Of a stretch of DNA of 42,942 nucleotides, positions 17,213-23,780 are shown piece by piece (position 1 is the stretch's first letter; the number at the start of each line of letters is the position of its first letter). This DNA comes from Anaerolineales bacterium (lineage in GTDB: Bacteria; Chloroflexota; Anaerolineae; Anaerolineales; Villigracilaceae). The notes below the pieces were generated by a model that was given only the letters and a program-made list of their open reading frames with translations, made no database searches and was not told the DNA's origin. Made by a program: the position numbers and the translations under genes. The stretch covers positions 1 through 42,942 of the forward strand of contig JACZJC010000072.1 in NCBI GenBank assembly GCA_014860745.1, written 5' to 3'.

Positions 17213-17270
17213 GACGATGGACGATTGACCACAGACCATGGTCGATTATCCATGTCAATCGTCTATCGTC
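17213..17270. repeat. Hairpin built of GACGATGGACGATTGAC words, ilvD-ilvB spacer
   Basis: The 17-bp arms (17213-17229 and 17254-17270) match at 16 of 17 positions. Each arm is a near-duplicate of a GACGAT word, and the loop itself carries the palindrome GACCATGGTC. The ilvD stop codon (17269-17271) lies in the outer end of one arm. It is followed by the ilvB ribosome site. Confidence 0.8.
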
Positions 17271-18942
17271 AGCCGTCTGTACTTAACACCGCACCCGTAT
17301 CCGCGCTGGTGACAAAATACGAATACCGTTTTAACCACTTCGATGTGGTCTTGGATTGGAACGGAGGCAGCATATCGAGCCGACTTTGTATCTCTGCCTC
17401 GCTCAACCTAACGTCGAGTCTGCGTGCGGCCAAATCAATTTGGACGATGTCCCCAGCCTTGAGCACCGCAATCGGACCGCTTGCCGCCGCCTCAGGTGAC
17501 ACATGACCAATGCACGCGCCGCGCGTCCCGCCGCTAAAGCGGCCATCGGTGATGAGCGCGACCTTGTCGCCGAGTCCCTGCCCCATAATGGCGGACGTGG
17601 GTGATAACATCTCCTGCATCCCGGGCCCGCCCTTTGGTCCTTCGTAGCGAACCACAACACAATCCCCGGCTTTGACCTTGCCAGCCAAAATCCCCGCCAT
17701 CGCCTCATCTTGTGACTCAAAAATGACAGCGGGCCCCTCGAACTTCATCATCGCCTCGCTCACACCACCGACTTTGACAACCGCACCATTTGGAGCAAGA
17801 TTGCCAAACAGAATGGATAAGCCTCCACGCTTGGAATGAGCGTTGTCATAACGTCGGATTACTTCTTCATCTTTGATATCACAGCCTTGAATTGATTCCC
17901 CCAGCGTCTTGCCAGTGACCGTGATGCGGTCAAGATGCAACATCCCCGTCCCCCGTTGGACTTCGTTCAATATCGCAGGGATGCCGCCCGCGCGATGCAC
18001 GTCTTCCATATGCCATTTGCCAGCTGGACTCACTTTGCAGATATGCGGCACCTTGTCCGCCACCGAGTTGATGCGTTCCAGCGGATAATCCACACCTGCT
18101 TCGTTTGCCAATGCCAGCGTATGCAGCACTGTATTCGATGAACCACCCATCGCCATATCCAACGCAAAGGCATCATCAATAGCGTCAGCAGTGACAATGT
18201 CTCGCGGTTTGATGTCGCGTTCGATGAGAGTCATCACCTGTGCGGCGGCTTGTTTCGCCAATGTTTCCCGTTCGGGAGTCTTCGCCAAGGCAGAGCCGTT
18301 ATACGGTAAAGCGAGGCCGAGAACCTCCATCAGGCAGTTCATGGAGTTGGCAGTGAACATGCCAGAACACGAACCGCAGGAAGGACAGGCAAACTTTTCC
18401 AAAATGGATAAACGCTTTTCGTCGATCTTTCCTGCTGAGAAAGCCCCCACGCCTTCGAATACTGAGATCAAATCGATCGTCTCGCCGTCAGGAGTCATGC
18501 CTGCTTTCATTGCGCCGCCAGAGACAAAGATGGTGGGCACGTCCACGCGCATGGCGGCGAGCAGCATGCCAGGCACGATCTTGTCGCAGTTGGGGATGCA
18601 GACCATGGCGTCAAATCTGTGAGCTTCGATCATGGTCTCGACGCAGTCAGCAATTAGTTCACGGGAAGGAAGCGAGTACTTCATCCCCATGTGACCCATC
18701 GCGATGCCGTCATCCACACCGATGGTGTTAAACTCGAACGGCACACCGCCCGCCGCACGGACGGCATCCTTCACCAGTTTGCCAAAATCCTGCAAATGCA
18801 CATGCCCGGGCACCACATCCACATACGAATTGACGATGGCAACGAAGGGCTTGTTGAAATCTTCATCCTGCAGACCGGTGGCGCGTAACAAGGCGCGGTG
18901 CGGCGCTTTATCGAATCCTTTTTTCACTGTATCTGATCGCAT
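17269..18942 (-). CDS. ilvD: Dihydroxy-acid dehydratase
   Basis: A 557-residue Fe-S enzyme that dehydrates 2,3-dihydroxy acids to the keto-acid precursors of Val, Leu and Ile. It shows the cluster ligands CIPNCDK and [22 protein letters not shown], then [27 protein letters not shown], the C-terminal [23 protein letters not shown] block and a full-length IlvD/Edd fold. The ATG at 18942 has AAAGGAG 5 nt upstream. In-frame codons back to 19035 fall inside the dispersed palindrome and are not coding. It is the first structural gene of the operon, downstream of the Leu/Ile/Val leader peptide and terminator. Confidence 0.96.
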   Translation of the reverse strand: MRSDTVKKGFDKAPHRALLRATGLQDEDFNKPFVAIVNSYVDVVPGHVHLQDFGKLVKDAVRAAGGVPFEFNTIGVDDGIAMGHMGMKYSLPSRELIADCVETMIEAHRFDAMVCIPNCDKIVPGMLLAAMRVDVPTIFVSGGAMKAGMTPDGETIDLISVFEGVGAFSAGKIDEKRLSILEKFACPSCGSCSGMFTANSMNCLMEVLGLALPYNGSALAKTPERETLAKQAAAQVMTLIERDIKPRDIVTADAIDDAFALDMAMGGSSNTVLHTLALANEAGVDYPLERINSVADKVPHICKVSPAGKWHMEDVHRAGGIPAILNEVQRGTGMLHLDRITVTGKTLGESIQGCDIKDEEVIRRYDNAHSKRGGLSILFGNLAPNGAVVKVGGVSEAMMKFEGPAVIFESQDEAMAGILAGKVKAGDCVVVRYEGPKGGPGMQEMLSPTSAIMGQGLGDKVALITDGRFSGGTRGACIGHVSPEAAASGPIAVLKAGDIVQIDLAARRLDVRLSEAEIQSRLDMLPPFQSKTTSKWLKRYSYFVTSADTGAVLSTDG

Positions 18943-18957
18943 AACGCTCCTTTGGGT

Positions 18958-19054
18958 ATGTCGTTGCGAGGAGGGCACTTGCTCTTTCCGACGAAGCAAT
19001 CTCCAATTGTGAGGAGACTGCTTCGGCAAAAACAAGAGCGCCTCGCAGTGACAT
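18958..19054. repeat. Dispersed palindrome, TCATTGCGAG family, copy 3
   Basis: Outer arms ATGTCGTTGCGAGG and CCTCGCAGTGACAT and inner GAAGCAATCTCC/GGAGACTGCTTCGG segments form a long imperfect hairpin. It lies between the ilv attenuator terminator and the ilvD ribosome site, so it is at the 5' end of any read-through mRNA. Confidence 0.8.
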
Positions 19055-19057
19055 AAT

Positions 19058-19090
19058 AAAAGAGCCGCCCGTGGTTAGGGCGGCTCTTTT
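19058..19090 (-). terminator. Attenuator terminator upstream of ilvD
   Basis: AAAAGAGCCGCCC-7 nt-GGGCGGCTCTTTT makes a 13-bp stem. On the transcribed minus strand it ends in TTTTATTAT. It begins 21 bp after the stop codon of the Leu/Ile/Val leader peptide. Its 5' arm (GCCGCCC, continuing into the loop as TAACC) can instead pair with GGTTAGGATGGC in the leader peptide, which is the signature of an attenuator rather than a simple gene-end terminator. Confidence 0.93.
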
Positions 19091-19111
19091 CACTTACTAA
19101 GGTGTGTTTTG

Positions 19112-19216
19112 TTACTTCACTCTCACCGTTGCCATCCTAACCGAAAATTGATCCTTAATAATAAGGACCGCAAGGATGACTACAATAAGGGAGAGGCTGA
19201 ACAAAGACGGGGTCAT
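19112..19216 (-). CDS. Leader peptide of the ilv-leu operon (Leu/Ile/Val attenuator)
   Basis: A 34-codon ORF, ATG at 19216 to TAA at 19112-19114, starts about 13 nt after the predicted transcription start and has no Shine-Dalgarno site. Residues 10-20 read LIVVILAVLII: ten of eleven are branched-chain residues, as in the E. coli ilv leader peptides. Pairing segments in the RNA: region 1 GTCATCCT (19173-19180, in the Val-Ile-Leu codons), region 2 GGTTAGGATGGC (19131-19142), region 3 GCCGCCCTAACC (19073-19084) and region 4 GGGCGGC (19064-19070). Region 1 pairs with 2, 2 with 3, 3 with 4. Ribosome stalling for want of charged Leu/Ile/Val tRNA would mask region 1 and let 2:3 block the terminator. 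The product itself probably has no function. Confidence 0.92.
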   Translation of the reverse strand: MTPSLFSLSLIVVILAVLIIKDQFSVRMATVRVK

Positions 19217-19235
19217 TGGCTTGTGATTTCGCCCG

Positions 19236-19263
19236 ATTATAGGCGGAATCGGAAATCCGTCAA
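19236..19263 (-). promoter_or_regulatory. Promoter of the ilv-leu operon
   Basis: On the minus strand TTGACG (19258-19263) and TATAAT (19236-19241) are separated by 16 bp. The predicted start lies near 19229, about 13 nt before the leader-peptide ATG. It diverges from the aspartokinase promoter, and the 74 bp between the two -35 boxes are free of genes. Confidence 0.88.
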
Positions 19264-19337
19264 GGGGTTATTGTAGGTTTCGGTTGAGCAAAACGATTAC
19301 ATTTTGTCTTTCAGGTATCAACTTTCCAAACCAATCC

Positions 19338-19366
19338 TTGACATATCTGCGTCCCTGCCATAAAAT
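19338..19366 (+). promoter_or_regulatory. Promoter of the aspartokinase operon
   Basis: TTGACA (19338-19343), a 17-bp spacer and TAAAAT (19361-19366) form a near-consensus sigma70 promoter. The expected start is near A19374, only about 4 nt before the leader-peptide ATG at 19378, so the leader peptide is read from an essentially leaderless mRNA. Confidence 0.92.
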
Positions 19367-19377
19367 CCCGCCCAATT

Positions 19378-19461
19378 ATGAACCTTTGCCGCTACTGCAT
19401 GACCATGACTATGAATACCTCCCGGACCTCCCGTGAGGAATTTGTGCTTGGGCAGAAGTAA
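19378..19461 (+). CDS. Leader peptide of the aspartokinase operon (Thr/Met attenuator)
   Basis: A 27-codon ORF begins about 4 nt after the predicted transcription start and ends with TAA at 19459-19461. Residues 8-17 read MTMTMNTSRT, with Thr at codons 9, 11, 14 and 17 and Met at 8, 10 and 12, amino acids made from aspartate semialdehyde. Pairing segments: region 1 CCTCCCGG (19418-19425), region 2 CCGTGAGG (19431-19438), region 3 CCTCACGG (19494-19501), region 4 CGTGGGGCG (19505-19513). Region 1:2 has one mismatch, 2:3 is a perfect 8-bp helix, and 3:4 is the terminator. Stalling at Thr11 or Thr14 covers region 1 and frees region 2 to form the antiterminator. No Shine-Dalgarno site precedes it. 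Confidence 0.9.
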   Translation: MNLCRYCMTMTMNTSRTSREEFVLGQK

Positions 19462-19489
19462 CCGCAATACAGGTTATCTGAAAACACTC

Positions 19490-19518
19490 AACGCCTCACG
19501 GAAACGTGGGGCGTTTTT
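19490..19518 (+). terminator. Attenuator terminator upstream of lysC
   Basis: AACGCCTCACG-GAAA-CGTGGGGCGTT forms a perfect 11-bp stem (one T-G pair) closed by a GAAA tetraloop and followed by TTTTTGTTT. It lies between the leader-peptide stop and the lysC ribosome site. The CCTCACGG half of its 5' arm can pair with CCGTGAGG in the leader peptide instead. Confidence 0.95.
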
Positions 19519-19549
19519 GTTTACCTTGACCTCATCAAAGGAGAACACT

Positions 19550-20968
19550 ATGCAAAACACACTCATCATGAAATTTGGAGGAACATCCGTCGGTTCTGCC
19601 GATGCGTTGAAAAACTGCACGCAGATCATTCGAGATGCAAAAAAGGATTGGAACCGCGTCGTCGTTGTGACCTCTGCCATGTCCGGCGTGACAAATCTGT
19701 TATTGGACTCTGCCGCCTCCGCTTCGCACGGGAAAGTTGATTCACTTTCAGAAACAGAAGCCACGCTGAGAGAAAAACACTTCGCCGTCGCCGCCGCACT
19801 CATCAAAGATGAGTCCTTGCGCGAACAAACGAAAGCTGAGATCGACACGCTCATCCAATCCCTCGTCGATCTGTGCAAAGCGATTGCCGTGCTCGGCGAA
19901 GCCAGCCCGCGCGCCATGGATGCGGTCGTATCGCTGGGCGAACGGATGAGTGTGCGTTTGTTGGAGGCGGTTGTGAATGACGCAGGCATCAAAGCCCAAG
20001 CCATCGAGTCGACCGAATTCATCGTCACCAATGCAAACTATCAGAATGCCCACCCCGACTTCAAAGTCACAACCGAAAAGACACGGGGGATTTTGAATCC
20101 ATTGATGGATGCAGGCATTGTTCCCATTACCACTGGATTCATCGGCGCAACCCCTGAAGGTGCAATCACCACATTGGGGCGTGGTGGCAGTGACTACTCC
20201 GCCGCTATCATTGGCGCCGTCCTCCCCGCCGACAATGTCTGGATCTGGACCGACGTGGACGGCGTGATGACGGCAGATCCGCGCATTGTGAAGGAAGCGC
20301 AAACCCTGCCTGAGATCAGTTACAACGAGATTGCCGAACTCGCCTACTACGGCGCGAAAGTATTGCATCCCAAAACCATCCGCCCCGTATTGGACGCAGG
20401 CATTGGTTTGCGAATTTGCAACACGTTCAATCCTAGCCACCCCGGCACGCGGTTGATCGCCAGCATCAAAAGCAACGGCAAAGTAAATGGGAAAGTCATC
20501 AAAGCTGTGACCGCCATCCGCAAACAGCGCCTGGTCACCATCGAAGGGCGCGGGATGCTGGGCGTGCCCGGTGTGGCGGCGCGCGCGTTTGGAGCAGTGG
20601 CATCCACAGGCACAAGCGTCCCGCTCATTACACAGGCATCCTCGGAACAGTCCATTTGTTTCGCAGTGCCATCCGAACTTGCACCTACGGTTTTATCCGC
20701 GCTCGAAAAAACATTTTCCAACGAAATCGCGGACGACGATATTGACCGCGCATGGGCAACGGACGATGTGTCCATCATCACTGTGGTTGGTGCAGGGATG
20801 CGACACACGCCCGGGGTTTCGGGCAGGGTCTTCACCAAGTTAGGCAATCACGATGTCAACGTGCTCGCCATCGCACAGGGATCTTCGGAAGTGTCCATCA
20901 GTTTCGTAGTCGAGGCGGCGGATACGGATAATGCTGTCAAGGCACTGCATGAGTTGATCGTAAGTTAA
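19550..20968 (+). CDS. lysC: Aspartokinase (long, ThrA/LysC-type monofunctional)
   Basis: A 472-residue enzyme that phosphorylates aspartate, the first step to Lys, Met, Thr and Ile. The kinase domain starts with MKFGGTSVGSADAL (KFGGTSVG at residues 8-15). It includes VSLGERMSVRLLEAVV, TTLGRGGSDYSAAIIGA and WTDVDGVMTADPRIV, and ends about residue 300. Two ACT domains follow (VTIEGRGMLGVPGVAARAF and SIITVVGAGMRHTPGVSGRVF), the usual site of Thr or Lys feedback. The length resembles the kinase half of ThrA/MetL more than the about 410-residue Bacillus form. The ATG at 19550 has AAAGGAGA 6 nt upstream; the open frame from 19433 crosses the attenuator and is not coding. asd follows. Confidence 0.95.
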   Translation: MQNTLIMKFGGTSVGSADALKNCTQIIRDAKKDWNRVVVVTSAMSGVTNLLLDSAASASHGKVDSLSETEATLREKHFAVAAALIKDESLREQTKAEIDTLIQSLVDLCKAIAVLGEASPRAMDAVVSLGERMSVRLLEAVVNDAGIKAQAIESTEFIVTNANYQNAHPDFKVTTEKTRGILNPLMDAGIVPITTGFIGATPEGAITTLGRGGSDYSAAIIGAVLPADNVWIWTDVDGVMTADPRIVKEAQTLPEISYNEIAELAYYGAKVLHPKTIRPVLDAGIGLRICNTFNPSHPGTRLIASIKSNGKVNGKVIKAVTAIRKQRLVTIEGRGMLGVPGVAARAFGAVASTGTSVPLITQASSEQSICFAVPSELAPTVLSALEKTFSNEIADDDIDRAWATDDVSIITVVGAGMRHTPGVSGRVFTKLGNHDVNVLAIAQGSSEVSISFVVEAADTDNAVKALHELIVS

Positions 20969-20975
20969 TAACCCG

Positions 20976-21098
20976 CTGGTTGAGTAGCCGAAGGCGTATC
21001 GAAACCAGCAATTACAGACAAGCATAAAATCAAAAATAGATATTCAACTGGTGGTTTCGATACGCCCCTCAAAGAGCATTCGCGGCTACTCAACCACC
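20976..21098. repeat. Dispersed inverted repeat, TGGTTGAGTAGCCG family, copy 1
   Basis: The left arm CTGGTTGAGTAGCCG plus AAGGCGTATCGAAACCAG (20976-21008) and the right arm CTGGTGGTTTCGATACG to CGGCTACTCAACCACC (21048-21098) are reverse complements apart from a GC-rich insertion. About 40 A/T-rich bases form the loop. It fills the lysC-asd spacer, leaving the asd ribosome site free. A related half-size copy is at 32694-32742. Confidence 0.85.
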
Positions 21099-21123
21099 GA
21101 GCATAATTCAAGGAGAAATCATC

Positions 21124-22185
21124 ATGTCCCAATCTAAAATCCCCGTAGCCGTTCTCGGCGCGACAGGTTCCGTCGGTCAGCGGTTTATATCTTTGCTCGA
21201 AAATCACCCGTGGTTCAAGGTGGTGGCGCTCGCCGCGTCAGACCGTTCGGCTGGACAGCCCTATGCCAAAGCCACGCGCTGGGTGTTGGATACGCCCATG
21301 CCAGAGTATGCGCGCGACATGGTCATTGTCCCTGCCAGCACGGACGCAGTACAGGCAAAGATTGTATTCTCTGCCTTGCATACAGAAGTTGCCAATGAAC
21401 TTGAGCCTGCCTTCGCAAAAGCAGGCGCGGCAGTCTGCTCGAACGCATCATCCCATCGGCGCGGAGAGGATGTGCCGCTGTTGCTTCCCGAAATCAACGC
21501 GGATCATGTTCAACTCGTCAAACAACAACGCAAGAACAAAGGCTGGAGCGGATGCATCGTTACCAACCCGAACTGCACCAGTACAGGTCTCACGATTGCG
21601 CTCAAGGTGTTAGATAACGAATTCGGCGTGAAGAAGGTTTTCGCCACATCATTGCAGGCGTTATCGGGCGCGGGGTATCCGGGCGTGTCTTCGCTCGATA
21701 TCATGGACAATGTCATCCCCAACGTGGGCAACGGCGGCGAAGAAGAAAAAGTGGAATGGGAACCGCGCAAGATGCTCGGCAAATTCAACGAGGGAAAAAT
21801 TGATATGGCGGATATTCAGTTCAGCGTACACACGAATCGCGTGGCGGTAATCGATGGTCATACCGTGTGTGCGAGCGTGCAGTTAGACAAATCCGTAGTG
21901 CCGGAAATGGCTATTCAAGCATTACGCGATTATGCGGCGGCGCCGTCAGCGAGGGAACTGCCTTCGTCGCCGCGACCAGTGATCGAGGTCAGAGATGAAG
22001 CGGATCGTCCCCAGCCAAGACTCGACCGAATGACAGGCAAAGGCATGACGACAGTGGTCGGCCGCGTGCGGAGAGATCCAATCCTTGATTTGAAATTTGT
22101 TGTTTTATCGCACAATACGATTCGCGGCGCGGCAGGCGCATCCATCTATAATGCAGAGTTGCTGATGAATGAAGGACTATTATGA
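21124..22185 (+). CDS. asd: Aspartate-semialdehyde dehydrogenase (archaeal/fungal-type)
   Basis: A 353-residue NADPH enzyme that reduces aspartyl phosphate to aspartate semialdehyde. It begins [18 protein letters not shown] (nucleotide-binding GATGSVG at residues 12-18), has the catalytic cysteine in [10 protein letters not shown] (Cys151) and the [14 protein letters not shown] segment with the active-site histidine. NPNCTSTGL and the overall 350-residue length fit the archaeal/fungal branch of the family rather than the E. coli branch. The ATG at 21124 has AAGGAG 8 nt upstream. It follows lysC in the same direction, separated by the repeat, and both depend on the attenuated promoter unless a second one exists. 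Confidence 0.95.
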   Translation: MSQSKIPVAVLGATGSVGQRFISLLENHPWFKVVALAASDRSAGQPYAKATRWVLDTPMPEYARDMVIVPASTDAVQAKIVFSALHTEVANELEPAFAKAGAAVCSNASSHRRGEDVPLLLPEINADHVQLVKQQRKNKGWSGCIVTNPNCTSTGLTIALKVLDNEFGVKKVFATSLQALSGAGYPGVSSLDIMDNVIPNVGNGGEEEKVEWEPRKMLGKFNEGKIDMADIQFSVHTNRVAVIDGHTVCASVQLDKSVVPEMAIQALRDYAAAPSARELPSSPRPVIEVRDEADRPQPRLDRMTGKGMTTVVGRVRRDPILDLKFVVLSHNTIRGAAGASIYNAELLMNEGLL

Positions 22186-22423
22186 TTTGGGCGAGGAAAC
22201 CTCGCCCCTTGACAATAAACTGATCGTGGACAGCAGCAAGTTTAAATTGGCTGGCAATGAACGCCACAAGAATTTCAACACGCCTGACCCTTCGTACACG
22301 ATGTTGTGTACGCCGAAGATTTTTGTCCGTTGGCGTGGACATGCGAACCTGTTATATTCCAACTGGTTGAATTATTATGTTTATCAAGTCACGCCGTATG
22401 ACATGAACAAAATTCCCAAGTAG
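22169..22423 (+). pseudogene. 3' remnant of a MetA-like homoserine O-acyltransferase gene
   Basis: The open frame of 84 codons overlaps the end of asd in another frame. From about 22,330 on it reads [19 protein letters not shown] followed by VTPYDM, which matches the C-terminal end of MetA (E. coli: [19 protein letters not shown] then ITPYDL). The first roughly 45 codons (from the hairpin at 22189-22207 to 22,290) have no MetA-like pattern, and the acyltransferase core with its Cys/His residues is missing. No ribosome site precedes the first ATG. I take it as the surviving tail of a metA gene once placed after lysC-asd, where a Thr/Met-controlled operon would put it. A translated small protein cannot be excluded. 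Confidence 0.7.
22189..22207. repeat. Short GC hairpin after asd
   Basis: GGGCGAGG-AAA-CCTCGCCC lies 3 bp after the asd stop codon. It resembles the GC-rich hairpins in the cimA-leuB spacer. It has no T tract, so it is a likely mRNA-end structure rather than a proven terminator. Confidence 0.6.
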
Positions 22424-22432
22424 AGAATACCC

Positions 22433-22870
22433 TTGGCAAAGATTCACCTGCGTCCCGTAACCGAAGCGGACCTGTCCATCCTCTTCCAACAGCAACATGA
22501 CCCCGAAGCGGTTGCCATGTCTGCATACCCATCAAAAGATCGCGGCGAGTTCATGCGTCACTGGGAAGGGATTCTGAAAAATAAAAATGTGACCGCGCGA
22601 ACCATCATTTATAAAGAAAAGGTCGCGGGTCACATTCTTTTCTGGAAAGAGGGAAAGTACGAGCAGCGAGTCGGTTATTGGGTTGGTAAGGAATTTTGGC
22701 GCAGGGGAATCGCCAGCGCGGCGGTGATAGAATTTTTAGCCCAAATCAAAATCCGTCCGCTGTATGCGGAAGTGGCGAATCACAATATTGCATCCAAACG
22801 GGTATTGGAGAAGAACGGGTTTGAGCTATTGGACGAAGGAACAAAGATTTCGATTTTCAAACTTAAGTGA
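22433..22870 (+). CDS. GNAT family N-acetyltransferase
   Basis: A 145-residue acetyl-CoA-dependent acetyltransferase of the RimJ/RimL-like type. It begins IHLRPVTEADL, has the acetyl-CoA loop in VGYWVGKEFWRRGIASAAV (the R-R-G-I-A form of motif A, about residues 80-98) and ends with the VANHNIASKRVLEKNGFELL block. The substrate cannot be told. The start is a TTG at 22433, nine bases after the stop of the metA remnant; no good ribosome site is seen. It converges with the exonuclease gene, with a gap of 7 bp. Confidence 0.85.
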   Translation: MAKIHLRPVTEADLSILFQQQHDPEAVAMSAYPSKDRGEFMRHWEGILKNKNVTARTIIYKEKVAGHILFWKEGKYEQRVGYWVGKEFWRRGIASAAVIEFLAQIKIRPLYAEVANHNIASKRVLEKNGFELLDEGTKISIFKLK

Positions 22871-22877
22871 CGATAGA

Positions 22878-23747
22878 CTACTGCCATTTCTTGATACGTT
22901 CCAAAATGCTTTCACTCCCCAACTCCTTGCAGACCTTCTTCAAGCGCGGAATTGCTCCCTGCCATTTCAGGTCGTTGAGCGATTCTTTAAGAGGTACATC
23001 TGTTCGCAGCGTGGACAGTTCCCTGAACAGCAAAGCATCTTTATAGTTCTTCTGCAAATTCCCAAGCAGTGTTTCAGCGCGACCAAGGCTCAGCCCTAAT
23101 GTACCTGGTTCATTCGGAATATTTTCGATATGCTTGTATTTCGCCAACACCGTCGCCGTGGACTTTTCCCCCCAGCCTTGAATGCCCGGGTAGCCATCGG
23201 CGGAATCACCCACAAGCGCCAGAAAATCGGGAATGGACTCTGGCGCCACGCCGAATTTTTCGATCACGCCTTTTTCATTCAATAAAATCTCGCGGCGTCT
23301 GTCCCAACAGATGACACGGTCACTGCCTACCATTTGCGTCAGGTCTTTATCAACTGAGCAGATGACGATCTGTTCAACCGATTTGGATTTCTTGAATTTC
23401 GCAACTGCTGTGGCGATCGCATCGTCCGCTTCAAACTTGACCATGGGCCAGACCACCAGACCCAAAGCGGATACTGCCTTTTCCGCCAGTGGAAATTGAT
23501 TCAAGATGACAGGGTCAACGCCTGCGCTTGATTTGTAGCCTGCATACATCTTGTTGCGAAACGACTCGATGACATGGTCAAAGGCAACCGCGACATGCGT
23601 CACTTCGGGGTCAGAGAGGAGCAAGAGCATACTGCGCAGCAATCCAAGAGTGGCGCCAACTTCCTGTCCGTTTTGGGCCTTCTTGGGCGGTGCGCCAAAA
23701 TGAGCACGGAATAATTCGTAGGTACCATCTACCAAATGGATCTTCAT
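22878..23747 (-). CDS. Stand-alone 5'-3' exonuclease/flap endonuclease (Pol I N-domain type)
   Basis: A 289-residue metal-dependent nuclease homologous to the 5' nuclease domain of DNA polymerase I, here without polymerase. Acidic metal ligands are visible at Asp7 (LVDGTYELFRA), in KFEADDAIA, in CSVDKDLTQMV and in ALVGDSADGYPGIQGWGEKSTA, followed by the helix-hairpin-helix part. It may process flaps or Okazaki primers next to the main pol I. The ATG at 23747 has GGAG 5 nt upstream. It is the last of a minus-strand row MFS, HhH-DUF1801, RibD-like, exonuclease, 33 bp after the RibD-like gene. Confidence 0.9.
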   Translation of the reverse strand: MKIHLVDGTYELFRAHFGAPPKKAQNGQEVGATLGLLRSMLLLLSDPEVTHVAVAFDHVIESFRNKMYAGYKSSAGVDPVILNQFPLAEKAVSALGLVVWPMVKFEADDAIATAVAKFKKSKSVEQIVICSVDKDLTQMVGSDRVICWDRRREILLNEKGVIEKFGVAPESIPDFLALVGDSADGYPGIQGWGEKSTATVLAKYKHIENIPNEPGTLGLSLGRAETLLGNLQKNYKDALLFRELSTLRTDVPLKESLNDLKWQGAIPRLKKVCKELGSESILERIKKWQ

Positions 23748-23780
23748 GCGGACTCCTTGTATGCTCTTGCTCTTTGTTTT

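Noticed and set aside
17195-17239. Upstream start for IlvB
   Set aside because: The extra 15 codons lie within the word hairpin and lack a ribosome site; the ATG at 17194 has AAGGAG at the right distance.
18943-19035. Upstream start for IlvD
   Set aside because: The extra codons are read from the dispersed palindrome; the ATG at 18942 has AAAGGAG.
19433-19549. Upstream extension of aspartokinase from GTG at 19433
   Set aside because: The stretch overlaps the leader peptide and terminator and does not resemble aspartokinase; the family begins at MxxLIMKFGGTSVG.
22189-22207. Hairpin after asd as an intrinsic terminator
   Set aside because: There is no T tract after the stem, so it was listed only as a hairpin.
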